Shown here: positions 32,068 through 41,089 of the stretch, in pieces
Layout of the letters: each line of letters opens with the position of its first letter
Numbering within the stretch: position 1 is the stretch's first letter
Source: a virus
DNA: 45,475 nt
Strand: one strand, 5' to 3'
Virus record (IMG/VR): IMGVR_UViG_3300023199_000149
Coordinates: 1-45,475 of that record
Position numbers and translations under genes: made by a program
Notes under the pieces: generated by a model
What the model saw: only the letters and a program-made list of their open reading frames with translations
What the model was told of the DNA's origin: nothing
The model's database searches: none

Positions 32068-32555
32068 GCGCCACCATGCAAATTGATAGTCGCGATCTTG
32101 GGCGTCTCGGCAAACGTGTTCAAACTTTCCTGTCCAGTCTTGGTGATCAAGAACTGCTTTATGACGGCATCGGCATGGCTTTGGTGTCTCAGGTTCAAGA
32201 TCGTTTCCAAGAAGGCAAAGGTCCAGACGGTGTCGCCTGGGAAAAGGCAAAACGTGGCGGACAAACTTTGGTCGATAGCGGTCGCCTGCGCGATAGCGTG
32301 ACCCACAGCGTTGATGGTTCAACCGTCAAGGTTGGTACCAATGTTATCTACGCCAAGTCTCACCAGTTCGGCGCCACCATCAAACCGAAAAAAGCGAAAG
32401 TCCTAGCATTCACTATTGCTGGCAAAGCTGTCTTCGCCAAAAGCGTCACCATTCCGGCCCGTCCGTTCCTGGGCTTCGATGACGACAGTTTCAAAGCCAT
32501 CCGTGGTGAGATCGCTGATTTTGTACGCATGGCTAAACGGGAGGCGCGAGTATGA
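32064..32555 (+). CDS. Virion morphogenesis protein (Mu gpG-like)
   Basis: 163 aa. The phage virion-morphogenesis family pattern is present: VSQVQDRFQEGKGPDGVAWE, LVDSGRLRDSV, VGTNVIYAKSHQFGATI, IPARPFLGF. It acts in head-tail joining or tail completion. In Mu gpG lies beside F. Here it comes later, after DUF1320, as in B3-like phages. Confidence 0.85.
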   Translation: MSATMQIDSRDLGRLGKRVQTFLSSLGDQELLYDGIGMALVSQVQDRFQEGKGPDGVAWEKAKRGGQTLVDSGRLRDSVTHSVDGSTVKVGTNVIYAKSHQFGATIKPKKAKVLAFTIAGKAVFAKSVTIPARPFLGFDDDSFKAIRGEIADFVRMAKREARV

Positions 32556-33142
32556 TTGATCAAATTGAAGCTGGTATCCAGACCCGCCTGAATGATTTGG
32601 CAAAGTCAAACGCCTTCAAGGTCAAATGTGAAACTTACGGCGGTGAACTGGACGACAACCTCCTCGTTGATGCTGCTCAAAAGGCTCCGGCCTTCTGGAT
32701 CGCTTTTGCGGGGGCAAAACAAACCCGCACAATTGCTCGCAAGGGTCAAGAGTGGCAGGCAAACTTTGTTATCATTTCCGCTGCCAAGAGCATGAAACAG
32801 GACCAAGCCCGACAAGGTGGTCGTGGGGGTAAAGTTTTAGGTGCTTACGAGCTGATCCTTTTCGCCATTGCAGCCCTTGAAGGGTATCTGCCGGACGGCT
32901 GCAGTCAGGCGTTAGACCCAAAACAGGTCACCAACCTTTTTAACGCCAAGATCGAGCGTGAATACCTCGCCATCTACAGCGTGACTTTCTCATGCCGGTT
33001 CATTTGGGAGCGCGTTCCAGATGCAACCCTCGAGGACCTGGAAAGCATTTTCCATTCTTCCAAACCGTATGTTGGTGGTCCGGCTTCGGACGAGACGCCG
33101 ACTGTGGATTCCGAAATCACCCAACTGGAGAATTCTGAATAA
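32552..33142 (+). CDS. DUF1834 tail protein (Mu gp37-like)
   Basis: 196 aa, overlapping the gpG stop (ATGA). It carries IEAGIQTRLNDL, FWIAFAGAKQT, WQANFVIISAAKS, GAYELILFAIAALEGYLP and YLAIYSVTFSCRFIW, matching the DUF1834/gp37 tail-terminator-type family. Confidence 0.82.
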   Translation: MIDQIEAGIQTRLNDLAKSNAFKVKCETYGGELDDNLLVDAAQKAPAFWIAFAGAKQTRTIARKGQEWQANFVIISAAKSMKQDQARQGGRGGKVLGAYELILFAIAALEGYLPDGCSQALDPKQVTNLFNAKIEREYLAIYSVTFSCRFIWERVPDATLEDLESIFHSSKPYVGGPASDETPTVDSEITQLENSE

Positions 33143-33339
33143 TGTCGGACAAAATCTACATCAAGCCTGCCAAGGGCATGACCATTCCGCATCCTGACAC
33201 AGGTGCGTCGATCGAAGAGGTCGGGGCCTGGGTGCCGAACAACAAATTCTATCGTGGTTTCCTTTCTCGCAAAGAAGCAGTGAAAGCCAACCCGCCTAAA
33301 GCAACAGGCAAAACAGCCGCCAAGTCAGAGGAGAAGTAA
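33142..33339 (+). CDS. DUF2635 protein (Mu gp38-like)
   Basis: 65 aa, KIYIKPAKGMTIPHPDTG at the N-terminus and the conserved WVPNNKFYRGFLSRKEAV, then a Lys/Ala-rich tail. This tiny protein stands before the sheath gene in Mu-like phages. Function unknown. Confidence 0.82.
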   Translation: MSDKIYIKPAKGMTIPHPDTGASIEEVGAWVPNNKFYRGFLSRKEAVKANPPKATGKTAAKSEEK

Positions 33340-33342
33340 TCC

Positions 33343-34824
33343 ATGGCCGACATTAGCTTCAACGAAGTGCCGATCGACATTTTCCGTCCCGGCATCTATA
33401 TGGAAATCGACCCGTCCCTGGCTTTCAATGGCTTGCCGGTCTTTAAACAGCGCACCGTCATGTTCGGTCAAATGGGGACATCGCCCGAAGCCACGGTCAA
33501 TCAGATTTACCAGGTGATCACAGGCTCTGAAGCCAAAACACTGTTTGGTCAAGATTCCATGCTGGCCGGAATGGTGGCGGCTTTCCGCAAAATCAACCCT
33601 TACCAGGAATTGCTGGTCATCCCGTTGGCAGAGAATGCCGGTGGTGTCGCGGCGACTTCGACGATCACCATCTCAGGGGCAGCAACCCGTTCATACACTC
33701 AGGTCTTTTATGTCGGGGATGTTCGTTACACGCTTGGCGTTTCCAGTGCGGAAGATGCTACCTCGATTGCAGGGCGGCTCGTTACACTGATCAATAACAA
33801 TCCGGCCTCTTATGTGACAGCTTCAAACGTTGGCGCAGTTCTCACCTTGACCTGCAAATGGAAAGGCGAAACCGGCAACGACATCAATATTTTCACCCGC
33901 TACAATCGCGATGATTACGACAGCCCCGGTGTCAGTTTTGCCATTGTTCAAAATAGCAATGGTTCGGGTAACCCTGACTTGCAAGACGGGATTGATGCAC
34001 TTGATTCCCTGACCCAGTATCAGGGCTTTGTTTGCCCCTATACTGATACAACGAACATGGACTTGTTACGTTCCGAACTGGATACCCGTTGGGGGCCCCT
34101 CAGTCAGCGTGACGGACGTGTCTTCTGCGCCAAAAAAGCAGGGGTTGCCTCTCTCAATTCCTTTGCCTTGGCGCGGAACTCTCAACATTTTGCAATCATG
34201 GACATCACAGAAAATTCGGCCTCGCCGTCTTGGGAATGGGCAGCTTCACTGGCTGCAAATGTCATGTACTACGGCACAACAGACCCGGCCCGTCCGTTCC
34301 AGACATTGGAATTGAAAGACATTAAGGGAGCGCCTGAAGGTCAACGCCGCCTCCCGGAAGAAAATGAAACGCTTCTTCGTAACGGTATTTGCAGCCACAG
34401 CATCGGCATTGATGGCAAGGTGCGGATTGAACGTGCTGTGACAACCTACAGCCAAAATCAGGCCGGTGCCGAAGACAAGGCATATAAAAGCCTCAATACG
34501 GTGATGACCATGAGCTATTACCGCCGCTCCGTGATCAATCGCTTCCAGCTACGTTACCCACGCCACAAGTTAGCAACAAGCGGTCATCCGGCTGCAGGTT
34601 TCGCATCCAACATCATCACGCCTGAAACTGGCATTTCTGAGTTTTTGGCACATTACACCGCCATGATTGATGCCGGTCTGATGGATGATTATGACGGCTA
34701 CAAGGCTGACATTCTCTCTAACAAAAACTCACAAATGCGCGGTCGCCTCGACGTCTTCGACCAGCCCCGCCCGATCGATCAATTCCACCAGTTGGCAGTT
34801 CGCTCTGCCTTCCGCCTGATCTAA
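33343..34824 (+). CDS. Tail sheath protein (Mu gpL-like)
   Basis: 493 aa after GAGGAG. It has N-terminal IFRPGIYMEIDPSLAFNGLP, a central beta insert, QYQGFVCPYTDTTN, and the C-terminal contractile domain with TYSQNQAGAEDKAYKSLNTV. The order sheath-tube-chaperone confirms it. A contractile tail makes this a myovirus-type particle. Confidence 0.9.
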   Translation: MADISFNEVPIDIFRPGIYMEIDPSLAFNGLPVFKQRTVMFGQMGTSPEATVNQIYQVITGSEAKTLFGQDSMLAGMVAAFRKINPYQELLVIPLAENAGGVAATSTITISGAATRSYTQVFYVGDVRYTLGVSSAEDATSIAGRLVTLINNNPASYVTASNVGAVLTLTCKWKGETGNDINIFTRYNRDDYDSPGVSFAIVQNSNGSGNPDLQDGIDALDSLTQYQGFVCPYTDTTNMDLLRSELDTRWGPLSQRDGRVFCAKKAGVASLNSFALARNSQHFAIMDITENSASPSWEWAASLAANVMYYGTTDPARPFQTLELKDIKGAPEGQRRLPEENETLLRNGICSHSIGIDGKVRIERAVTTYSQNQAGAEDKAYKSLNTVMTMSYYRRSVINRFQLRYPRHKLATSGHPAAGFASNIITPETGISEFLAHYTAMIDAGLMDDYDGYKADILSNKNSQMRGRLDVFDQPRPIDQFHQLAVRSAFRLI

Positions 34825-34840
34825 GAAAGGAAGTTCTTAA

Positions 34841-35206
34841 ATGTCTATCTTTGGCACTGCAATTATCGCCGCAAATGGCAGAGAGCTTCAATCTGTTGAA
34901 GGCTCTGCCTCTCTTAAACCTGGTCTTTCAACCAGCAAGCCCCGTAAAGGCCCTCGCGGTTATGTCGGCGGCAGCGTTGTTCCTGGTATGTCTGAGGTCA
35001 AATGTGATGTGATTCCAACGGATGATTTTGATCCGGAAGATTTCGCAAACGGCCTTGAAGTCACCATCCGTTTCTTCTGTGAGCAATCCGGACAGGAATG
35101 GGTGATTGCAAAAGCATCATTGTCTGATGACGTGGAACTGGGTGATGGTGAAGACGCTTCCTGGTCCGGCCTCATCTTCACCGGCACGAAAGCGGAGAAA
35201 GTTTAA
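34841..35206 (+). CDS. Tail tube protein (Mu gpM-like)
   Basis: 121 aa after AAAGGAAG; ANGRELQSVEGSASLKPGL, RGYVGGSVVPGMSEVKCDVI and EVTIRFFCEQSGQEWVIAKA match the Mu tube family (phage_tail_tube). Its stop overlaps the chaperone start. Confidence 0.88.
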   Translation: MSIFGTAIIAANGRELQSVEGSASLKPGLSTSKPRKGPRGYVGGSVVPGMSEVKCDVIPTDDFDPEDFANGLEVTIRFFCEQSGQEWVIAKASLSDDVELGDGEDASWSGLIFTGTKAEKV

Positions 35207-35619
35207 TGCTGGATGTAAACCTGATCGAAGGCATCAAGATCGGCGGGAAAACCTATACAACTGTTTTCCTGGACAAGCTGAGTGCTGGTGAGGCGATGGA
35301 TGCTGCAGATGCTGCTGAAAGCATCAAAATGGCAGATGATGGCAAAGGCGGCATTACCCCCATCTTTCAAACATCACCGGCTCGTGCCGATGCTGAGCGT
35401 ATCCGCCGCATGATCAAGAAGCTGGAAACCATCGAAGGCGATTCCATCCAAGGCCCTGTGCAGCTTGCTGATCTCAGAGCAATGGATGAGTTCGACTATC
35501 GCCGCCTGACCACCAAGGTCGATGAAATGGAACAAGTCCTGTTGAAACGGGAGACCGGCAACCAGGGGCGATCTGAAGGCGCCGAAGCCGAAGACGGTTC
35601 TGGCGCTCCTAAAGCTTGA
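35206..35619 (+). CDS. Tail assembly chaperone (Mu gp41-like)
   Basis: 137 aa, TYTTVFLDKLSAGEAMDAAD and LRAMDEFDYRRLTTKVDEM, the gpE/gp41 chaperone family. It is the short, unshifted product. A slippery site near its end lets some ribosomes change frame into the 35570-35797 extension. Confidence 0.85.
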   Translation: MLDVNLIEGIKIGGKTYTTVFLDKLSAGEAMDAADAAESIKMADDGKGGITPIFQTSPARADAERIRRMIKKLETIEGDSIQGPVQLADLRAMDEFDYRRLTTKVDEMEQVLLKRETGNQGRSEGAEAEDGSGAPKA

Positions 35620-35797
35620 GGCAGCGTGTCCTGGTTGGGCGTCCGGATGGTCGTTCCTTCAGGACATTCCTCACATCGAAACCGCCGTCATTGCGTTGGC
35701 CAGCACGACCAACACCTCAATGGCAGAGATTAAAACCTACCCAGTTCACAAACTCCTTCGACAACTCAAAACGGTAGCACACCTGAAAAGCCCATGA
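35570..35797 (+). CDS. Frameshift extension of the tail chaperone (gp41-gp42 type)
   Basis: After CAG-GGG-CGA (slippery GGGGCGA 35565-35571), the +1/-2 frame stays open for 75 codons: APKPKTVLALLKLEAACPGW, ASGWSFLQDIPHIETAVIA, ending LKTVAHLKSP. Its stop overlaps the tape-measure ATG by 4 bp. It has no start of its own. Mu makes its longer chaperone by a -2 shift between these genes, so the same mechanism is expected. Confidence 0.72.
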   Translation, partial: DLKAPKPKTVLALLKLEAACPGWASGWSFLQDIPHIETAVIALASTTNTSMAEIKTYPVHKLLRQLKTVAHLKSP

Positions 35798-37680
35798 GCG
35801 ATTTTGAATCACAAGTCCAGGTCGATATGACAGGTAACCTCGCGGCAGAAGCCAAGCGAGGTGAACGGGCTATTCAAGGGTTATCAACAAAAGCCACAAG
35901 AGGCTTCAATCGGATGCGCAAGGCATCCATGGGGCTTTCAAATGCGATCGATGGATTGGGCAACCGCTATACAGGTCTGGTCACTGGTGGCGGGATGGCG
36001 TTGGCTGCTCGGGGTATTGTTGATTTTGATCGCCGCCTGAAGGACATCGAGGTCCAGGCCGGACTAACCGGCAAGCAAATCGACACCCTCAAAGGTCAGC
36101 TATTCTCCGTTGCTCAAGACAGCAATATCCGAATTGACCCAACACAGTTGATGGGCGCTGTGGAAGCCATTGTCGAAAAAACCGGTGACCTCGATCTTGC
36201 ACAAAACAACCTGGAAAGCATTGGCCTAGCCATTCGAGCTGTCGGTGCTGAAGGTTCTCACATTGGTGCTGTGATTGCCGGTCTTAAAAAGCTCGGTGTG
36301 ACAGAGCCGGACGAAGTGAGACGAGCGTTAGAGTTGCTCATTGAACAAGGTAAGGCCGGTGCCTTTACCTTCCAAAACCTTGCTGCGGAATCTGGACCGT
36401 TGATGGCGTCCCTGGCTTCGATGGGGCAAAAAGGTATGGCAGCTGTTCGTACCCTTGGTGCCTTAGCTCAGACCACGCAGATGGCAACTGACAGCGCAGC
36501 TGAAAGCTCAACAGCAATTCAGGCATTGATCCGTGAAATCGCGGTCAAGGGCAAAGACTTGGAAAAGAAAGGCATCACTGTTTTTGATCCTCAGGCTGCA
36601 GCTGAAGGCCGCGAAGAGTTCCTCGCCCTGGATCAGATCGTTCGATCCATCATTGAAAAATCACAAGGCCGTGTTTCTCGATACGGTAAAATCTTCGGTG
36701 AAGAAGCTCAGAAAGCCCTCAAAGTACTGGGTGCTGACTTCCAATCATCCGGCGACCTGGTCAAACTGAATGAATTTCTGGCTGTTCAGTCCAACGGCAC
36801 CCAGATCGTTGCAGATGCAGCCGCCAAAACACAAACCATGTCAGCTGCAATAGACAGCCTCAACGGTGCCCTGACTCGAGTGGCCAATGACAATATGGCT
36901 GAACCGATTCAACAAATCGCAGATGCAATCAACTCTCTGGACACTGATGAGCTGAACAACCTGTTTGATTTGGCTGTCACCGGCGCAACAGCAGCTGCAG
37001 GTATTTGGGCTGTCAATAAAGCTATTCGCGGAACCGCTGCCGGGATCCGGATGGTGAGATCAATGCGTGGCAGTTCAAAAGGTGTCGCTGGTGCTGCAGC
37101 TAATGCCATGAGCGCCGCTGCAGCTCAGCCTGTTATTGTGACCAACTGGCCAGCAAGTTTTGGAACTGCAGGCGGGATGGATACAGCAAACAACAACAGA
37201 AAAGGACGTGCCCGCAAATCTGGTGTGACAACCCGCTTGGGTCGTTTTGCAGGTCGGGCTGGTCGAATTGTTCCAGGGGCAGCTTTAGCGATGGGTGCGC
37301 TTTCTATGGGAAGTGCTGCCATGGACGGTGATGTTAAAGGCATGGCCAGTAGTGGCGGTGCCATCGCCGGTGGCCTTGCTGGTGCTAAAGGAGGTGCTAT
37401 GGTCGGTGCCTTCGCTGGCCCGATCGGCGCTGCTGTCGGTGCAGCTGTGGGAGGTGGCCTTGGTGCCTGGTTTGGCAGTGAAGGTGTAGAAGCTTTGTTC
37501 TCCAAAATGTTTGGGAAAGAGAAAGAGGGAACTTCACCTGAGCAGAAAGAAATGAATGCAGGTCTTTCTAAGGTTGCGAAAGCTCTTGAAGACAACACTC
37601 GTGCCCAACATCGTCCGAATAGTTCCGATCGGGCGCGGCGCCATCCGGATCTTGGTGGCCTTGAGGCAGGTGCCTTATGA
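35794..37680 (+). CDS. Tail tape measure protein
   Basis: 628 aa. An N-terminal helical TP901-type core (RRLKDIEVQAGLTGKQIDTL, GAVEAIVEKTGDL, MATDSAAESSTAIQALIREI) is followed by a Gly/Ala-rich hydrophobic stretch at about 490-565 (GALSMGSAAMDG, GAIAGGLAGAKGGAMVGAF), typical for membrane insertion during DNA entry. Length sets tail length. Confidence 0.88.
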   Translation: MSDFESQVQVDMTGNLAAEAKRGERAIQGLSTKATRGFNRMRKASMGLSNAIDGLGNRYTGLVTGGGMALAARGIVDFDRRLKDIEVQAGLTGKQIDTLKGQLFSVAQDSNIRIDPTQLMGAVEAIVEKTGDLDLAQNNLESIGLAIRAVGAEGSHIGAVIAGLKKLGVTEPDEVRRALELLIEQGKAGAFTFQNLAAESGPLMASLASMGQKGMAAVRTLGALAQTTQMATDSAAESSTAIQALIREIAVKGKDLEKKGITVFDPQAAAEGREEFLALDQIVRSIIEKSQGRVSRYGKIFGEEAQKALKVLGADFQSSGDLVKLNEFLAVQSNGTQIVADAAAKTQTMSAAIDSLNGALTRVANDNMAEPIQQIADAINSLDTDELNNLFDLAVTGATAAAGIWAVNKAIRGTAAGIRMVRSMRGSSKGVAGAAANAMSAAAAQPVIVTNWPASFGTAGGMDTANNNRKGRARKSGVTTRLGRFAGRAGRIVPGAALAMGALSMGSAAMDGDVKGMASSGGAIAGGLAGAKGGAMVGAFAGPIGAAVGAAVGGGLGAWFGSEGVEALFSKMFGKEKEGTSPEQKEMNAGLSKVAKALEDNTRAQHRPNSSDRARRHPDLGGLEAGAL

Positions 37681-38969
37681 TCGATCTGGCTCAATATGCA
37701 CAAGGTACCATTGATGGATTGGCGTTTCATACGACACGTTCACAACGCTCTGCATCGCACCGCATCGATGTGAAGGAATATCCTTTTAAGGATGATGCCC
37801 TTGTTACTGACATGGGTTTGTCTCGCAAAAAGTTTGATATGTCCATCTATGTGCTGGGTGATGATGCCCTTCAGCGCCGAAAAGAAATCGAAGCCGCCTT
37901 AGACAAAACGGGCACACATATCCTTGTCCATCCAACCCGAGGGGAACTGACGGTCGTTGTAGAGGACGTGCGCGACGATGAAGATTTCACCGAGCTGGGC
38001 GTTGCTGACTTTAATGTGACGTTCATCCTTGCCGGAAACACAAAAGGTCCAACTGCCACAGTCGACACTAAAGCCGCAGTCATTACGGCCTCGCAGGAAG
38101 CTGAAGCCGTTATCTTAAATGGCTATGACTTGTCTTTAGGTGTTGATGAGCTGGAGGCTGAAGCCACCACGGATGAACTGGTTGAAAGCTTTAATCGGAT
38201 CAGCACCATGTTTCAGCAGGGCAGCGATGCGTTGCGCGGTGGTTTTGCCTCTCCGCTTGATCAAGTGGATTTGTCTGTTCTTAAAGCCGGTGATCAGATG
38301 ATCGGCAGTGGTCTTGAATTTGCGCAGACCGCATTTTCTGTTGTTCGCACCGGCCTCACCAACGCACAAAATCCACTGGGTTATGTTCAATCATTGATCG
38401 GGCAGCTGGCTCCGAATGCCGGGGCTCTCTGGAATATGTTAAACGGGTCCAGCAATCCGTTTGCCGACCTTCTTACCTCACCCAAAAAGGACGCTGGAAC
38501 GGGTCTTTTTTATGCCCGATCCAATACGCCTAAGAACAACAGCCAGGACGAACTATTCACGCAGATGTTCTTTGATGCCACTGTCATTGAGGCATCGAAT
38601 GCCAGTGCAGTTTCCAACTTCACTGACTTAAATCAGGCTGTGGCTATTCGTGATGCGATCGGCAATGCGCTCAAAGAGGCCATCCACGCCACACCAAGTC
38701 TGGATCCGATCAAACAGGCGACGCGTCGATCTGCTTTGCGCAGCCTTCGTACCGCTGTTTTTCGTGACATTACCGAACGCTCTGTCGCTCTTCCCAAGTT
38801 GATCGCTCATCGCAGCCTGCAGCCTGAAACTTCTCGCGTTCTGGCATACCGTCTAACAGGCTCTTTATCTGAAGGAGAGCAACTGGTCAGCCGCAACGGG
38901 ATCACACACCCATCGTTCGTGCCATCTGCGCAAGATCTCTTCGTGAAGAAGGAGGTCAACAATGGCTGA
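37677..38969 (+). CDS. DNA circularisation / baseplate hub N-like protein (Mu gpN)
   Basis: 430 aa. Residues 1-110 match the DNA_circ_N domain (IDGLAFHTTRSQRSASHRID, EYPFKDDALVTDMG, EIEAALDKTGTHILVHPTRG). The remainder is helical. In Mu, gpN is a baseplate component; the circularisation name comes from related phages. Confidence 0.82.
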   Translation: MIDLAQYAQGTIDGLAFHTTRSQRSASHRIDVKEYPFKDDALVTDMGLSRKKFDMSIYVLGDDALQRRKEIEAALDKTGTHILVHPTRGELTVVVEDVRDDEDFTELGVADFNVTFILAGNTKGPTATVDTKAAVITASQEAEAVILNGYDLSLGVDELEAEATTDELVESFNRISTMFQQGSDALRGGFASPLDQVDLSVLKAGDQMIGSGLEFAQTAFSVVRTGLTNAQNPLGYVQSLIGQLAPNAGALWNMLNGSSNPFADLLTSPKKDAGTGLFYARSNTPKNNSQDELFTQMFFDATVIEASNASAVSNFTDLNQAVAIRDAIGNALKEAIHATPSLDPIKQATRRSALRSLRTAVFRDITERSVALPKLIAHRSLQPETSRVLAYRLTGSLSEGEQLVSRNGITHPSFVPSAQDLFVKKEVNNG

Positions 38970-40017
38970 CATCACCTTGCATGTTAACGGCTTGAAATGG
39001 GAGGGCTGGCAAAAGGCTGAAGTCACCCGTTCAATGGATGCGGTGTTTGCTTCCTCCACCCTGACCCTGACTAAAGGCTGGCCAGGTAAATATGGTTCGG
39101 ACATTCCTCCGATCAAACGTGGTCAACTTTGCTCCCTGGCTTTGGAAGGTGAAACGGTCATCACCGGCTACGTTAATGAACACGATCTGACGGCTGACAA
39201 GGACGGTTTTGAGCTTAAGATTTCCCCGCGGGACAAAACTGCGTTGTTGTTTAAAAGCTCTGTTCTGAGGGAACCGGCTGAATGGCTGAACCAGACAGCC
39301 TCACAGATTATCTCTGATATTTGCAAGCCGTTTGGCATTAAAGTGGTGACCGTTGCAGATGTTGGGGCCCCATTCAAAAAATTCACTGTCAAACCAGGTG
39401 AAACAGCTCGCCGCGCCATCGAGCGCCTTTGCCGTCACCGCGCCCTATTATTCTTCGCTGACCGTTTTGGGAACCTTGTTTTAACTTCCGTTGATCACGC
39501 TGCCAAAGCGCAAACGGAATTAGTTCATGGTCCAAACGGCAATGTCCTGTCCTGTCGCATCAAAGCTTCTTTAACCGACCGGAATAGTGATTACATTGTG
39601 CGAAGTCAGAGTGCGGGTGAAGACTGGGGTGTAGCATCTCACACAAAGCTAGACGGCATGGCCACTGACCATGGCGTTCCTCTGTATTGCCCTCAAATCG
39701 TCATTGCGGATGAACCAGGTGATGCTGCCTCCCTTCAGAAATTGGCTGTCACAATGGCTTCCCTCAATGCTGGTCGTTCAGCTGAACTTGAATATAGCGT
39801 TGCAGGATGGAAACAGGGCAATACCCTTCCCTTGTGGGATATTAATACATTAGTTCCAGTGCGCGATATCTTCGATGAGAACCAAGATACATGGCTGATC
39901 AAACGCTGTTTTTATAGCGTTAGTGAAGATGTCGCACCGGAGACAAATCTAACGCTGACCAACCCCAAAGCCTACGCGCTGCAGGCAGAGCCTGAAAAAG
40001 ATGAGGGAAGCTGGTAA
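38962..40017 (+). CDS. Baseplate hub protein (Mu gpP / gpD-like)
   Basis: 351 aa. ITLHVNGLKWEGWQKAEVTR, GYVNEHDLTADKDGFELKIS, KPGETARRAIERLCRHRALL and WDINTLVPVRDIFDENQDTW match the Mu P/late-control D family, the hub of the baseplate. It overlaps N by 8 bp and gp45 by 1 bp. Confidence 0.87.
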   Translation: MADITLHVNGLKWEGWQKAEVTRSMDAVFASSTLTLTKGWPGKYGSDIPPIKRGQLCSLALEGETVITGYVNEHDLTADKDGFELKISPRDKTALLFKSSVLREPAEWLNQTASQIISDICKPFGIKVVTVADVGAPFKKFTVKPGETARRAIERLCRHRALLFFADRFGNLVLTSVDHAAKAQTELVHGPNGNVLSCRIKASLTDRNSDYIVRSQSAGEDWGVASHTKLDGMATDHGVPLYCPQIVIADEPGDAASLQKLAVTMASLNAGRSAELEYSVAGWKQGNTLPLWDINTLVPVRDIFDENQDTWLIKRCFYSVSEDVAPETNLTLTNPKAYALQAEPEKDEGSW

Positions 40018-40610
40018 TGGAATGGCTTAAAGAACAACTTGATGCAATTCGGTTGCGGATCAGCCTTTTATTTACCCGCGGCATTGTGACTGTGGTTTAC
40101 AAAGTGGATGCCGATAAGCTTCAAAAGCTTCAGGCTTCCGGACTTGTTGGTGAACTGGCAGACAAGGTAGAGCATTTTGAACCCTATGGTCTGGCGTGTA
40201 ATCCATTGCCGGGATCAGAAGCTTTTTTGCTGTCGCTTCTGGGGCAACGCAGCCACCTTCTTGCTTTCGTAACTGACCCACGGAAATGTCCAACTGATCG
40301 CAAACCTGGCGAAGTGATCTTATGGTCTAAGTTCGGTCAACGGATCTGGTTGCATGATGATGGCGGCATGACCTTAACATCACCGGCTTACATTAAAGGT
40401 TTTGCACCTGAGATTACCATGAAAGCCGAAAACAAGCTCCGTCTTGAAGGCGATGAGGTTGAGGTTTACGCCAAAACCAGCTTTGCCTGGGACGTAAATG
40501 GCCATGGTCAAAAATGGTATGGCGATTATGTTGATACGTGGACCATCGGGCAGCAACCAGGCACCGCCTATAATATTTCACCGTCAAGCTATCTGGGCGG
40601 AGGTGAATGA
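40017..40610 (+). CDS. Baseplate spike protein (Mu gp45-like)
   Basis: 197 aa. RGIVTVVYKVDADKLQKLQA, VEHFEPYGLACNPLPGSEAF and PGEVILWSKFGQRIWLHDDG match gp45, the membrane-piercing central spike. The C-terminus (YVDTWTIGQQPGTAYNI) is shorter than in many relatives. Confidence 0.85.
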   Translation: MEWLKEQLDAIRLRISLLFTRGIVTVVYKVDADKLQKLQASGLVGELADKVEHFEPYGLACNPLPGSEAFLLSLLGQRSHLLAFVTDPRKCPTDRKPGEVILWSKFGQRIWLHDDGGMTLTSPAYIKGFAPEITMKAENKLRLEGDEVEVYAKTSFAWDVNGHGQKWYGDYVDTWTIGQQPGTAYNISPSSYLGGGE

Positions 40611-41089
40611 TGGATATCGCCATGACAAACCCGACAGGCACCGGCTTTGATTTTGCCCATGATGGCACTGATCTGATTATCAGTGACGGCCTGCTGGAAC
40701 TGTTGATCAACACACTATTCAGAGATGCGAGAGCGCCTGCAGAGATTCTGGAGCCTGGCGAAGATCCACGAGGGCACTGGTCAACCGATCTGGAAGGCGA
40801 CACACCTGATGGGAGCTTTCTCTGGACACTTCGTCGGGAAAAGATCACGCCGAATATGCCTTACCGGGTTGCAGAACTGATGGAAAAAGCCTGCGCCTTC
40901 ATGATTGCTGCAACCGAAGGGCCAGCTGAACCTGTTGTGAAAGTTCAAGCATCCTGCAAAAAGGCCAATCAACGAGGCCGTATTGAAGGAGAACTGATCC
41001 TATTTCTAAACCAAAGCCTGGAACAAAGACGGTTCTCAGTCGTCTATGACCCGATCAATCAAGAATATAATGTGAAGGAGGTTGCCTGA
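40607..41089 (+). CDS. Baseplate protein (Mu gp46-like)
   Basis: 160 aa. GTDLIISDGLLELLINTLFR, RGHWSTDLEGDTPDGSFLWT, EKITPNMPYRVAELMEKACA match gp46 (the gpW/gp25 wedge-type family). GGAGG precedes two adjacent ATGs (40607, 40610). Confidence 0.85.
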   Translation: MMDIAMTNPTGTGFDFAHDGTDLIISDGLLELLINTLFRDARAPAEILEPGEDPRGHWSTDLEGDTPDGSFLWTLRREKITPNMPYRVAELMEKACAFMIAATEGPAEPVVKVQASCKKANQRGRIEGELILFLNQSLEQRRFSVVYDPINQEYNVKEVA

